Positions 52,576-63,200 of a stretch of DNA of 64,000 nucleotides are shown piece by piece. The notes under the pieces are model-generated. The model saw only the letters and a program-made list of their open reading frames with translations, did not search any database and was not told where the DNA came from. Made by a program: the position numbers and the translations under genes. The stretch comes from Hyphomicrobium sp. (GTDB taxonomy: Bacteria > Pseudomonadota > Alphaproteobacteria > Rhizobiales > Hyphomicrobiaceae): assembly GCA_021732485.1 (NCBI GenBank), contig JAKFUV010000002.1, forward strand, positions 124,001-188,000, in the 5' to 3' direction. Numbering within the stretch: the first letter of the stretch is position 1; each line of letters starts with the position of its first letter.

Positions 52576-53742
52576 ATGTCCCTGATTCCCGCTGTTGACG
52601 CCGTAACGTCCAGGCCTCGACCACAAATCGTGTTTTTGATCAGTGTCGACTGGTTTTTCGTTTCCCATTTCGTGCATCTGGCAAAGCGGACTCAGGCTAT
52701 AGGCTTCGACGTCGTGGTGATGACGCGACTTGAGAAAACCGGCATGGCTCTCGCCGATTTCGGCTTCGACGTCATCGATTTGCCGGCCGAGCGGCGCGGA
52801 CAGGGAGCCAACGGACTGCTCGCGACCGTACGGCGCGTCCGCCAAGCATTATCGGATCGGCCTGGCGCGTTGCTGCATGGGTTTGGCTTGTTTGGCATGG
52901 TGGTGGGCGTGGCGGCGATCGGCTCGCGGCGGGCGCACCGGGCCGTTTACACGATCACGGGCCGGGGTTATCTCGCTGCTGACCAAAGCTTGGCCGGAGC
53001 CGCGAAAAGACGCGCTGTCCGCGCCGTCGTCGCGGGCGTTGTGGATCACGCGTCGGTGCATTGGATCGCTGAAAATGCGACCGATCTTGAACAGCTGGGA
53101 CTTGATCGCGCCCGTCGGCAAGGGCGAACGACCATCGTTGGCGGCGCTGGCGTTGACCCGGACAAATACGTCGAAGCGACATGGCCTGCCGGGCCACCGG
53201 TCCGCTGCCTGTTGGTGGCCCGCGCCATTTGGTCGAAGGGGATCGACATCGCCGTCGAAGCTGTGCAACGCGCTCGCGCCACCGGCACCGCCATTGAATT
53301 GACCATCGCGGGAGGGCTCGATCCGGCGAACCCCCGGGCGTATTCAATGACCCAGATGGAGGAATTTGCAGCAAAACCGGGTATTCGCTGGTTGGGCCAC
53401 ATCACCGATGTCGCCGGCCTTTGGCCCCATTATCATGTCGCGGTCTTGCCCTCGCGCGGCGGCGAGGGTGTGCCGAAAAGTCTGCTTGAAGCGGCAGCGT
53501 CGGGAAGATCGATCATAACGACCGACGTTCCGGGATGTCGCGAACTCGCTGAGCTCACCGGTGGTCGTATAGTGGCGGCGGGTGATGCCGTGGCGTTGGC
53601 CGACGCCCTCGCCACGTGCGATGTCGAAACGCTGGGCAAGCTTGGCAAGCGGGCGCGCAGTGTTGTCGTCGAGCATTATAGCGAGAGCGCCGTTTGGCGT
53701 CGCGTTTCCACCATTTATCTTGGCGGCGCTCCAACACAGTGA
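52576..53742 (+). CDS. Group 1/GT4-type glycosyltransferase
   Basis: A 388-residue glycosyltransferase with two Rossmann-like halves: FLISVDWFFVSHFVHLAKR at the N-terminus and a C-terminal donor site, GHITDVAGLWPHYHVAVLPSR, EGVPKSLLEAAASGRSII, CRELAEL. The EG.PKSLLEA stretch is characteristic of GT4 enzymes. Donor and acceptor sugar are unknown; no polysaccharide genes are next to it. The 52311-52575 intergenic region before it should hold its promoter and that of the guanidine operon. Confidence 0.88.
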   Translation: MSLIPAVDAVTSRPRPQIVFLISVDWFFVSHFVHLAKRTQAIGFDVVVMTRLEKTGMALADFGFDVIDLPAERRGQGANGLLATVRRVRQALSDRPGALLHGFGLFGMVVGVAAIGSRRAHRAVYTITGRGYLAADQSLAGAAKRRAVRAVVAGVVDHASVHWIAENATDLEQLGLDRARRQGRTTIVGGAGVDPDKYVEATWPAGPPVRCLLVARAIWSKGIDIAVEAVQRARATGTAIELTIAGGLDPANPRAYSMTQMEEFAAKPGIRWLGHITDVAGLWPHYHVAVLPSRGGEGVPKSLLEAAASGRSIITTDVPGCRELAELTGGRIVAAGDAVALADALATCDVETLGKLGKRARSVVVEHYSESAVWRRVSTIYLGGAPTQ

Positions 53743-53794
53743 TCGCTGCCCGGCCACACCTGCACGGCGTCGATCTCTCAGCGCAGGCTTCCTA

Positions 53795-54589
53795 TCAGCG
53801 GATCACTTGTGCTGCGGGCAGCGTTTGCAACCACGCAAGGCTGTCGATGGTTGCCGTCGTTGGCCGATACTCAAGCCCGACGTAGCCGCCGTAGCCGATA
53901 TGATCGAGATGCGAGAACAGCCGGGTGAAATCGATCTCACCGGTGCCGGGTTCGTGGCGCCCCGGCGCATCCGCGAGTTGAACGTGGCCTATGGCGTCTA
54001 GGTGCCGCGTCAACTCGGTTGGCGCATCCTCACCCATGATGTGCATGTGATAGAGGTCATATTGCAGCCGGACATTGGGCCGGTCGACGAGCGCCATCGC
54101 CTGACGTGCTTGCGCCGAGGATGTCAGATAGTAGCCAGGAATATCGTGCGTATTGATCGGCTCGATCAACAGCGTGATGCCATGCGCGTCGAGCACGTCG
54201 GCGGCGTAACGCAGATTGTCGATGTAGCTGGCTGTAAAAGCCCGCGCATCGTCGTCGGCTGGCACGATGCCGGCCAAACAATGCAGCTGAGAGCATTCGA
54301 GTGACGCAGCATAGCGGGCAGCCAGCGCCACGCCGGCTCGAAACGGCTCGACGCAATCGGAAAAAATAGCGTTGCCGCGATCGCCTGCCTGCCAATTTCC
54401 AGCAGGCAAATTGAACAGCACTGGCTTCAGGCGGTGTCGTTGCAGTTCAAGGCCAATATCGTCGATGTCATGGGCGTAGGGGAACATAAATTCGACGGCC
54501 ATAAACCCTGCGTCGGCGGCAGCGGCAAAGCGCTCGAGGAAAGGCCGCTCGGTAAAGAGCATCGACAGATTGGCTGCGAATTTTGGCAT
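53795..54589 (-). CDS. hyi: Hydroxypyruvate isomerase-like TIM barrel protein
   Basis: A 264-residue xylose isomerase-like TIM barrel. Features of the Hyi group: FAANLSMLFTERPFLERFAAA, AVEFMFPYA, LIEPINTHDIPGYYLT, LQYDLYHMHIMGED, IGHVQLADAPGRHEPGTGE and GYVGLEYRP, which include the metal-binding Glu, Asp, His and Glu. Predicted to interconvert hydroxypyruvate and tartronate semialdehyde; no glyoxylate carboligase gene is nearby. It begins 7 bp after lipA. Confidence 0.88.
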   Translation of the reverse strand: MPKFAANLSMLFTERPFLERFAAAADAGFMAVEFMFPYAHDIDDIGLELQRHRLKPVLFNLPAGNWQAGDRGNAIFSDCVEPFRAGVALAARYAASLECSQLHCLAGIVPADDDARAFTASYIDNLRYAADVLDAHGITLLIEPINTHDIPGYYLTSSAQARQAMALVDRPNVRLQYDLYHMHIMGEDAPTELTRHLDAIGHVQLADAPGRHEPGTGEIDFTRLFSHLDHIGYGGYVGLEYRPTTATIDSLAWLQTLPAAQVIR

Positions 54590-54596
54590 GGTGCCG

Positions 54597-55547
54597 CTAT
54601 GCCGACTTGCCTTGTCGCGCCGTTTGGAGCTGCTTGAAATGCTCGCCCGCATGATGCGATGACCGGGTTAGCGGCGATGCTGCAACCAGTAGAAAGCCTT
54701 TGGCTTCAGCAATCCGCTTGAGGGAGTCGAACTCTTCGGGCGGTACGTAGCGCTTTACTTCGGCATGTTTGCTAGTCGGTTGCAGGTATTGTCCGATGGT
54801 CAGAAAGTCGACATCGGCGTGGCGCAGATCGTCCATCACTTGCACAATTTCGTCGCGGGTTTCGCCGAGACCGACCATCAAACCAGACTTCGTGAACAGG
54901 CGTCGATCGAGCTCCTTGGCGTGTTGCAGCAGGCGCAGCGACTGAAAATAGCGGGCGCCCGGGCGAATTTTTACGTAAAGCCCTGGCACAGTTTCGAGGT
55001 TGTGATTGAAGACGTCGGGCCCGGCTGCGATCACCTTTTCAAGCGCCTCAGCCTTGCGCAGAAAATCGGGCGTTAGAACCTCGATGGTCGTGTCCGGCGC
55101 CGCCTGGCGAATGCACCGAATTGTTTCGGCGAAATGCGCCGCGCCGCCGTCTGCCAAATCGTCACGATCGACCGACGTAATGACGACGTGCTTTAAACCG
55201 AGCTCCGCCACGGCGCTAGCAACCCGGCGGGGTTCGTCGGAATCAAGGTCGTGCGGCAGCCCCGTCGCCACATGGCAGAAGGCGCAGGCGCGGGTGCAAA
55301 TGCTGCCCATGATCATCATGGTCGCGTGACGCTGTTCCCAGCAACTGCCGATGTTGGGGCACGCGGCCTCTTCGCATACGGTGTGCAGGCCGTGGGCTTT
55401 GACGATGGCTCGCGTCGCATCATAGCCAGGCGATCCCGGCGCGCGAATGCGCAACCACGCAGGCTTCGGCAGTGCTGGCGTATCGCTCCGCGCTTGTTTT
55501 TCAGGGTGGCGCGGTCTCGGCGCCTTGGTGTCGATAAGTGTGGCCAT
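54597..55547 (-). CDS. lipA: LipA, lipoyl synthase
   Basis: A 316-residue radical SAM enzyme that inserts two sulfurs into octanoyl groups. The auxiliary cluster motif [12 protein letters not shown] and the radical SAM motif CTRACAFC are intact, with the C-terminal SSHHAGEHF segment (R-S-S-Y/H-like). Located upstream of hyi in the same direction. lipB is not in the window. Confidence 0.98.
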   Translation of the reverse strand: MATLIDTKAPRPRHPEKQARSDTPALPKPAWLRIRAPGSPGYDATRAIVKAHGLHTVCEEAACPNIGSCWEQRHATMMIMGSICTRACAFCHVATGLPHDLDSDEPRRVASAVAELGLKHVVITSVDRDDLADGGAAHFAETIRCIRQAAPDTTIEVLTPDFLRKAEALEKVIAAGPDVFNHNLETVPGLYVKIRPGARYFQSLRLLQHAKELDRRLFTKSGLMVGLGETRDEIVQVMDDLRHADVDFLTIGQYLQPTSKHAEVKRYVPPEEFDSLKRIAEAKGFLLVAASPLTRSSHHAGEHFKQLQTARQGKSA

Positions 55548-55654
55548 GGGAGGTCCTGCGTCGATCGCTCAAGGCTATCGGGCAATGATCATATCAGACA
55601 TCACAGACAGGCAAAGACTTCCGCCAAAGTGATTTAAATTGACCAGATAAGCGA

Positions 55655-55679
55655 ACGGGCGATCCCTGGGACCGCCCGT
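55655..55679 (-). terminator. Hairpin terminator after the L,D-transpeptidase gene
   Basis: ACGGGCG (55655-55661) and CGCCCGT (55673-55679) form a perfect 7-bp GC-rich stem with an 11-nt loop, 31 bp after the L,D-transpeptidase stop on the minus strand. The following T-rich tract is weak (TTCGCTTATC). Confidence 0.5.
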
Positions 55680-55709
55680 AAACTTCCGATAAATCGGCGT
55701 CGTATCGCG

Positions 55710-56417
55710 TTACTGAATCTGGGCGGATTTGGTCGGCATCGGCCGCATGGACGTCGAATATGGCTTCACCTGCGACGCCCGCTGCGATTTCGACGGCTCG
55801 CGATAGCTGCCACCGCTCGAGGCCATGGCGGCTCCGGAAAACTTCTGCCACGTCACAGTCACGCGCGCGCCGACGGGAACGCGCGGATAAAGGTCGAGCA
55901 CGTCCTCATTATACATGCGCACGCACCCTTTCGACACGTTCTGGCCGATCGTCCATGGTGCGTCTGTGCCGTGAATACGGTAAGCGCTCGAGCCAAGATA
56001 GAGCGCGCGCACGCCCAGCGGGTTCATCGGATGACCGCCGGGAACCCAATTCGGCAAGCGTGGATTTTCGCGACGCATTTCAGGAGTTGGCGTCCACGAT
56101 GGGTTGATCCGCTTATCTGAAACGAACGTCGTACCCTGCCAACGGCTCTGATCGCGCGGAATGGCGATCGGATAACTGAGGGCCTGCCCTGGAGCCGTGA
56201 CTAGGTAAAGTCGCCGGTCGCCAAACGAGACGATGAGTTGGCCCGGTTTGAATTGGTTGGAGAACGAGACGGTTTGACGCCCGCCGCCGAAGTCGGCGCT
56301 GCCACCCCACAAGAAATCAATCAGACTTTGAGCGTTAGCCGTCTGTGGCGCAGACGCAACACCGATAACCGTCAGTGCAGACAGCGCAATCCCGCTCAAC
56401 AAATTTTTCATAGCCAT
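55710..56417 (-). CDS. L,D-transpeptidase (ErfK/YbiS/YcfS/YnhG family)
   Basis: About 235 residues. Signal peptide (MKNLLSGIALSALTVIGVA, cleavage near ANAQ). The YkuD catalytic domain contains the IHGTDAPWTIGQ and SKGCVRMYNEDV motifs with catalytic Cys and His. It forms 3-3 cross-links in peptidoglycan or attaches outer-membrane proteins to it in the periplasm. The start at 56417 has GGAG nine bases upstream. Confidence 0.94.
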   Translation of the reverse strand: MAMKNLLSGIALSALTVIGVASAPQTANAQSLIDFLWGGSADFGGGRQTVSFSNQFKPGQLIVSFGDRRLYLVTAPGQALSYPIAIPRDQSRWQGTTFVSDKRINPSWTPTPEMRRENPRLPNWVPGGHPMNPLGVRALYLGSSAYRIHGTDAPWTIGQNVSKGCVRMYNEDVLDLYPRVPVGARVTVTWQKFSGAAMASSGGSYREPSKSQRASQVKPYSTSMRPMPTKSAQIQ

Positions 56418-56924
56418 CGAACGATGCTCCGAAATTAGCAAATGGCAACGCGAAGTGGAAAGTTACACTGCGCATCAAAGGTGAACACACAGTATATGGC
56501 AGCTTCAATTCGACGGGCAGAGCAGGGAAGTCACAGTCACTTCAAGATTTTGCATCGCGATAGTTTCATGCGCTTACTTTGGGCAGCACGGTCTCGGTTA
56601 TGACCGATTGGAGTGTGGCGCTGAGATGCGGCGTCGGTACGGCAACTCGATTATGATCTCATTGTTCGTGTGCATGCATTGTTGACTGAGCCTGAGAACA
56701 GATACAGAACTACGTTTTTGCCGACTGGCGTCGTGGCGTGGGACTCATTTGCCGCGCAAGGCACCAGTAGGTTCACGATTGTCCTGCCACAGGTGCTGCA
56801 ACAACTCATGACGCGGCCTAGAAGTTTCCCAAATCGGTCGATAAACTTGAATGATGCTTTGAATTGCAGGGCGAGCACGATGGGTGCGCCGGTCGGCGGA
56901 CGCGCAGTCTCCGCCAAACTGACG
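56418..56924. other. Gene-poor region with open frames on both strands
   Basis: About 500 bp between the L,D-transpeptidase and cupin genes. Open frames of 80-150 codons exist on both strands around 56651-56917 (minus: RFGKLLGRVMSCCSTCGRT; plus: TTFLPTGVVAWDSFAAQG), but no family was recognised, and neither has a convincing ribosome site. It could be a decayed gene or non-coding. Confidence 0.35.
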
Positions 56925-57401
56925 TTAGCGCGGCGCTTCGAGGGGCGTTGCGGGGATTGGCTTGGTCGCGATCAAACCTTCAGCGCCAACGAACACGGCA
57001 AACAGGCGCATTGGACCGGCTCCCGTGTTCCGGCCGTTGTGCGGCACTGTGATCGCTTCGGCAATGACATCGCCTTGCCGGTACGTTCGCGTTCCGCGCT
57101 CGCCGTAATCGACCGTTAGCTCACCCTCCAGAATGATGCCCGTCATCGGCATGCCATGCGTATGCCATCCGGTTTCATCGCCAGGCTGCAAGGCAGAAAT
57201 ACCAGCCGTCAGCTTTGCCGGAGCGCCGGTCGGGTAGACGATCGGCTCGTCCATGACGGTTTTGCTGGTGGACATCAGCGGCGTGAAGCGCGGCAGCGCA
57301 TCACGCGCGGCAGCTGCACCAAGCCCCGCAGCAAACCCCGCAGCAACCAAACCAAGACCAAATACCGACCGAGTTTTCCGCCCTGCGCTCACCGCTGACA
57401 T
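56925..57401 (-). CDS. Secreted cupin-domain protein
   Basis: A 158-residue protein with a basic, hydrophobic leader (GRKTRSVFGLGLVAAGFAAG) that may be a signal or anchor. One cupin barrel: GDETGWHTHGMPMTGIILEGEL and YRQGDVIAEAITVPHNGRN, with His residues of the metal site. Enzymatic function cannot be assigned. It diverges from the gamma-glutamyltransferase gene. Confidence 0.85.
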   Translation of the reverse strand: MSAVSAGRKTRSVFGLGLVAAGFAAGLGAAAARDALPRFTPLMSTSKTVMDEPIVYPTGAPAKLTAGISALQPGDETGWHTHGMPMTGIILEGELTVDYGERGTRTYRQGDVIAEAITVPHNGRNTGAGPMRLFAVFVGAEGLIATKPIPATPLEAPR

Positions 57402-57501
57402 CTCCTACGCCTTGATATTGCACAACGTATAGCCGCGGGTTGCGTCTCAAGGCCGGATCGGCGGATATACGTTCGGCAGTTTTTTTATTGGAAAAGCTTT
57501 G

Positions 57502-59247
57502 ATGCTTTGTCGTGCAACTCTCATTGTCGCACTGTGTCTTGTAACGGCGCTGACTGCTGGCGCGCAAGACACGGTGCTGCAACCCGAAGCCGGCACCGGC
57601 ATCACGTCGAAGGACGCGGTCACATCGCAAAAATATATGATCGTTGCCGCCCATCCGCTCGCCGCCGAGGCTGGCCGCGAGATGCTTCGTCGCGGCGGCT
57701 CAGCCGTCGATGCAGCGATTGCTTCGCAATTAATCCTCGGTCTCGTCGAGCCGCAATCGTCTGGCCTCGGCGGCGGCGCCTTCATCGTTCATTGGGACGC
57801 CAAATCGCAAGCGCTCTCGACCATCGATGGGCGGGAAACCGCGCCGTCGTCGGCGAGGCCCGATCGCTTCCTCATCGACGGCCAGCCGATGCCGTTCATC
57901 GACGCCATCCGCTCTGGCTTGAGCGTCGGAGTTCCAGGTGTCGTTCGCGCCATGGAGCTTGCGCATCAGCGGCACGGCAAACTGCCTTGGGGAGATCTGT
58001 TCGCGCCGGCGATTAAACTTGCCGACGATGGATTTCGTGTTCCCCGGCGTCTCGCACTCTTGTTGCGCTGGCAGGGCCTGGACTATTTCTCACCCGAAGC
58101 CCGCGCCTACTTCGATGACGAGGCCGGCTATCCTCACGCAGAGGGCGACCTGCTCAAAAACCCGCAATACGCCACCACGTTGCGAGCTATCGCCAAAGAT
58201 GGTGCGGCGGCGTTCTACCAGAGCACCATCGCCGATGCGATCGTGGCTGCGGTGGCCGCGTCTCCGCGTGCAGCCGGCGGCATGACGGCGACTGACTTGG
58301 CGAGCTACCGCGCCGAAATGCGCGAGCCACTCTGCTTTGCCTATCGCAATTACCGAATTTGCGGCATGGGTCCACCCTCATCGGGTTCGCTGACCCTTGC
58401 CCAAACGCTGAAATTGATCGAGCCATTAGGGCACGTCCATGGTGCGCAATCGCGCATGAGTGGCGCGGCTCTGCACATCATCGTTGAAGCGCAAAAACTC
58501 GCGTTTGCCGATCGCAACCGCTACATCGCCGATCCAGCGTTCGTGCCGCTGCCGTCGGGATATCTCGATGACGCCTATCTTGCGTCCCGCCGGTCGTTGA
58601 TCGGTTTGCAACGCGCCATGCCGAAGCCAGTCGCCGGTTTTCCCCCTGGCGTGGCGCAGCGCTCGTTCGGTGTTGATGCGACCCTCGAAAGCGCCGGCAC
58701 CAGCCACATATCCATCGTTGATGGAGACGGAAACGCCGTTGCAATGACGACCACCATCGAAAGCGCATTCGGGTCCGGCCTTTGGGCTGCCGGATTTTTG
58801 CTCAACAATCAGCTGACCGACTTTTCGTTCGCACCGGCCGATGCCCAAGGTGTGACCATCGCCAATGCAGTGGCCGCCGGCAAGCGGCCGCGAAGTTCGA
58901 TGGCGCCAACGATGGTTTTCGATCGCAGCGGCAAGCTCGAAATCGTCACAGGCTCACCCGGCGGCTCGCGCATCATCCTTTTCGTCACCAAAATGCTGGT
59001 CGCACTCCTCGATTGGGAGATGACCGCGCAGCAAGCCGCCGACCTGCCAAACTTCGGCAGTGAAGGCGGACCGGTCACTCTTGAGTACGGGGGTGAAACG
59101 GTGTGGCCGGCGCTGCTGTTAAAAGGCTACGGACACACCGTCAAAACCGATATGATGACGTCGGGCACCCACACCATCGTCCGGCGCGGCGGCCGCCTCG
59201 AAGCCGGTGTCGATCCGCGCCGCGAGGGTGTCGCCCTCGGTGATTGA
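57502..59247 (+). CDS. ggt: Gamma-glutamyltransferase
   Basis: A 581-residue precursor with a signal peptide (LCRATLIVALCLVTALTAGA). Autoprocessing at the Thr in AGTSHISIVDGDGN yields two subunits. Also visible: SGLGGGAFIVHWD, DGRETAPS, GMGPPSSGSLTLAQ, and PSSGGSRII-like SPGGSRII. It transfers or hydrolyses gamma-glutamyl groups from glutathione in the periplasm. ATG 57502 is preferred to the in-frame start three bases upstream. Followed 40 bp later by the ThiO-like gene. Confidence 0.93.
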   Translation: MLCRATLIVALCLVTALTAGAQDTVLQPEAGTGITSKDAVTSQKYMIVAAHPLAAEAGREMLRRGGSAVDAAIASQLILGLVEPQSSGLGGGAFIVHWDAKSQALSTIDGRETAPSSARPDRFLIDGQPMPFIDAIRSGLSVGVPGVVRAMELAHQRHGKLPWGDLFAPAIKLADDGFRVPRRLALLLRWQGLDYFSPEARAYFDDEAGYPHAEGDLLKNPQYATTLRAIAKDGAAAFYQSTIADAIVAAVAASPRAAGGMTATDLASYRAEMREPLCFAYRNYRICGMGPPSSGSLTLAQTLKLIEPLGHVHGAQSRMSGAALHIIVEAQKLAFADRNRYIADPAFVPLPSGYLDDAYLASRRSLIGLQRAMPKPVAGFPPGVAQRSFGVDATLESAGTSHISIVDGDGNAVAMTTTIESAFGSGLWAAGFLLNNQLTDFSFAPADAQGVTIANAVAAGKRPRSSMAPTMVFDRSGKLEIVTGSPGGSRIILFVTKMLVALLDWEMTAQQAADLPNFGSEGGPVTLEYGGETVWPALLLKGYGHTVKTDMMTSGTHTIVRRGGRLEAGVDPRREGVALGD

Positions 59248-59287
59248 TGACACGACCGGCGGACGGTCGTCTCCAAGCGAGCGCCAC

Positions 59288-60274
59288 GTGCAGAAACAAT
59301 CTATCACCGTCGTTGGCGCTGGAATTTTCGGCCTCTGGCAAGCGCTCGTTCTGGCGCGTGCCGGGCATCGTCTCCGCCTCATCGATGCGAGCAGCGAACC
59401 GTTCACCGCGGGGGCCAGCCGTTGGGCGGGTGCGATGCTGGCTCCTGATTGCGAAGCGGAAGCGGCCCCGCCCGAGGTGCGGACGTGGGGTCGCGACGGA
59501 CTGAACATCTGGCGCGCGACGTATCCCCATCTCATCGACAACGGGACTTTGGTCGTTGCCGCCGCGCGCGACCAACCCGAGTTGGTCCGCTATGCCCGGA
59601 TGACGCACGGCGGAGCGCCGGTCGACACGGCAAAAATTGCCGAATTGGAACCAGACCTTGGAGCGCGATTTTCGGCGGCGATATATTTCGCCGACGAAGC
59701 CCACATGGATGCCGCTGCAGCCCTGCGCTGGCTGATGCAAGCCGTGCGCGACATGGGCGTTGATGTTCGCTTCGCTACGACAACGTATGACTCCGGCTCG
59801 CTCTGTATCGACTGCCGAGGACTGTCGGCACGCGCTGACCTGCCAGCGCTTCGCGGCGTTCGTGGCGAGCGCGTGATTGTCACGACCAAGGATATGCGTC
59901 TCGCGCGTCCGATCCGCCTGTTGCACCCTCGCCAGCCCATTTATGTCGTGCCGCAAGGTGATGATCGATTTGTCATAGGTGCGACCGTGATCGAGCGCGA
60001 AGACGCGGCGCCGATGACAGTGAAATCTGCGCTTGATCTGCTCGGCTCAGCGTATGCTCTGCATCCGGCTTTTGCCGAAGCATCCATTATTGATATGGGA
60101 GCCGGCGTGCGCCCGGCGTTTCCCGACAACGTTCCCCACATCGTCATCGACGACGCCGGCAAGACTCTGCGTGTCAATGGCGCTTACCGGCACGGCTTTC
60201 TTTTGGCGCCTGTGATGGCTCATGCCGTCGCTGACTTCATCGACAGTGGCGTTCGACATCCGGCCTTCACGTGA
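59288..60274 (+). CDS. FAD-dependent amino acid oxidase, ThiO-like
   Basis: About 328 residues of the DAO family. The dinucleotide site is ITVVGAGIFGLWQALVLARAGH; later ASRWAGAMLAPDCEAEA, and a C-terminal NGAYRHGFLLAPVMAHAVADF region typical of glycine oxidase ThiO. The GTG start at 59288 is inferred because the upstream extension overlaps ggt. No thiC, thiS, thiG or thiE is nearby, so involvement in thiamine synthesis is only a family-based possibility. Confidence 0.82.
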   Translation: MQKQSITVVGAGIFGLWQALVLARAGHRLRLIDASSEPFTAGASRWAGAMLAPDCEAEAAPPEVRTWGRDGLNIWRATYPHLIDNGTLVVAAARDQPELVRYARMTHGGAPVDTAKIAELEPDLGARFSAAIYFADEAHMDAAAALRWLMQAVRDMGVDVRFATTTYDSGSLCIDCRGLSARADLPALRGVRGERVIVTTKDMRLARPIRLLHPRQPIYVVPQGDDRFVIGATVIEREDAAPMTVKSALDLLGSAYALHPAFAEASIIDMGAGVRPAFPDNVPHIVIDDAGKTLRVNGAYRHGFLLAPVMAHAVADFIDSGVRHPAFT

Positions 60275-60283
60275 TTGTATTCG

Positions 60284-63200
60284 TCAGGCCGCTGTTCGGC
60301 TGACGCTGCGCTGCTTTGCAACGTCAAGGGCTGCGACGTAATCCGGTTTGCCGGAACCGAGTAGTGGAATTTTATCGACAACGAGAATTTCGGCCGGCAC
60401 CATCAGTTCGATGGCGCCTTTGCGTTTGGCGAATTGCGAAAACGCCTCACGCGTGCACTGACCGTCGGTTGTCAAAAGCACCAGGCGTTCGCCTTTGCGC
60501 AAATCGGGCAACGCCACGACGACTGTGATCAGCTGTGGCCATAGCTCGGCGGCGAGCGCTTCGACGGCCGACAGCGACACCATTTCTCCAGCGATTTTAG
60601 CGAACCGCTTGGCTCGCCCCTTGATCGAAATGAAGCCCTGCGGGTCAATGCTGACGATGTCTCCCGTATCGTGCCAGCCGTCGAGTGGCGGCTCGATCAC
60701 GCCTGGGTTTTCGGCGCGATAATAGCCGAGCATCACATTCGGCCCGCGCACGAACAGCCGTCCGCCGTCGTCGATACCGGGAACCGGTTCCAAGCGCGCT
60801 TCCATGAGCGGCGAAAGGCGGCCAACCGAACCAGATTTATTCGCCAGTGGCGTGTTGATCGCTAGCACCGGCGCCGTCTCGGTCACGCCATAGCCTTCCA
60901 GAATTCGAACTCCAAATCGATCCATGTAGAGTTGCCGCGTCCGCTCCTTGACCGCTTCGGCACCCGCCAGAACGAGGCGAACGCGCGCAAAATCGTAAGG
61001 GTGCGCGGCGCGCCCATAGCCCGCCAGAAAAGTGTCAGTGCCAAATAAGATCGTGGCATTGGACCCGTAAACGAGTTCAGGGATAATCCGGTAGTGCAGG
61101 GGTGTTGGATACAGGAAAACCGGAATTCCGCCGACGAGCGGCATCAGCAGCCCGGCCGTCAGACCGAATGAGTGAAACACCGGCAGCGCATTAAAGACTT
61201 TGTCGGCGCCGTTGCACGACACGCGTGTCAGGCTCTGGGCGCAGTTTGCCAGCAAATTACGATGCGACAGCACAACACCTTTTGGTGTGCCTTCCGAGCC
61301 CGAGGTGAACAGGATCGCAGCCGGTGCGTTGAAATGCGCCCGGACCTGCGGTGTGCCACCCGCCGCCAACGCTTTGAGTTTATCGGTGAACGTGATGGTT
61401 GCACGCACGTCTTCGAGATAGACAATTCTGACATGCTCGCTCATCGCTGCAACAAGTGCCTCGAAGTGGCCCTTCTCGACAAAGGTGCGCGACGTCAGCA
61501 CGACGGCGATGTTGGCGGCTTTGCAGGCGGAGATTACGTTTTGTGAGCCAGATGTGAAATTGATCATCGCAGCGACGCGGCCGATCGTCTGCAAAGCAAA
61601 AAATGTTACCGCAACGCCTGCGGAGTTCGGCAACATGACGCCGACGTTGGTTCCTTCCGGCGCAAAATTCGTGAGCTTCGCGCCGAGCGCCTGCGCGCCG
61701 ATGATGAGTTTCTTGTAACCGAGCTTCGTACCAAGCGGATCTTCAACCACAGGACGGCCGATGTCGCGGGTCTGCCGCGCAAGGACTAAAGCTTCAAACA
61801 GCGTTTGGTCGATGCGCGTTGTCAGTACGGCGCTGTCGGTCATCACATCTTGGAGCGCGGCGCCGGCGGCCTGGCGCCTGGCGCGTCCCCGCAGCGACGG
61901 CTCGACAGCGAGCTTGGTCGGCGGCAGGATCGTCACCGTCGTTTTGGGAAACCAGACTTTCTTGGCTTGATCATTACGCAGATAGCCAAAGCGTGAGCGT
62001 TCCAAGCCGTCGATCCGCACCGGAATGATATCGGCATCGGCTTTGTCGGCAATCATCGCGGTGCCATCATAAACTTTCATGAGGCCGCCCGTCACCGTCA
62101 GCCGCCCCTCGGGAAAGATCACCAGCGATGCGCCGTCTTTGACGTTTTGGATCAGGTGGCGCATGCCGAGCGGCCGCGTCGGATCAATCGGATAGGCTTT
62201 CGCAAGCTTCAGAAACGGTTTGACCCACCAGGTTTGCGCCATGCCGGTGTCGATGGCGAAGGTGGCGTGCGACGGCATGATCGAATGCATCAGGGCGGCG
62301 TCGAGCAGGCTGACGTGATTGGGTGCGATGATCGCTTTCGCACCTTGCTTCGGCAGATGCTCCAGCCCACGCACCTCCACGTTGAACACAATCTTGAACA
62401 GCAGAGCGGCGACGTCTTTCACCCCGTCGGCACCCCAGGCGCGAAGCACAAGACCAACGACGATCAGATTGGCGACACCGAGCACGGCGTAAATGTAGGG
62501 CAGCGGCACCTTGACGTACTGCAGCAGCGCGACGAGCAATCCAGCAGCGGTCATGAATGCCGCTGAGAGCACGTTGCAGCCGGCAATCACACGGGCGCGG
62601 CGATCGATGGGCGCCCAGGCTTGCACTGCCGCAAACGACGGGACGATAAACAGTCCACCGGCGAAGGCGATCCCGCCAAGATCGGCCATCATGCGCACGC
62701 CGGAGAATGACGACAGCACGTCGCTTGGCCCGATTGGCTGTGATGAGGGCACGATCTGCGCCGTCAGCCACGCCAGATCGAGAATGAATAGGCCCATGAG
62801 CAAGGCGCCGATGGGGACGAGCGCCAAGTTCGGCCGGTTGGCGCTGGCACGGGCCGCGACGACGGACCCGATCGCAACCGCCACGGCAAAGACGAATAGC
62901 GCCAGCGTATAGACTTCGGGCGTGCCGTTGAGGATGCGAGGGATCAGCGTTTGCAGCAACGCCAAGATGACGGCGCCAGCGACCCAGAACCACGACGTGA
63001 TCAACGCGCCTTGCCAAATTCGCCGAACGGCTTTCAGATCGCCAAGCAGTTGGCGCGTCGATGAGACGATATTGCGGTCGATGACGAGAGTTGGCGCGGC
63101 CGCGCCTGTCGGCGGAATCAAGCGTGCGGCGATCCAGCCAAGAATTGAAAACCCCACGATGCTGGCAGCGACCATCATCAGGTGTGTGTCGCTCGAGCCG

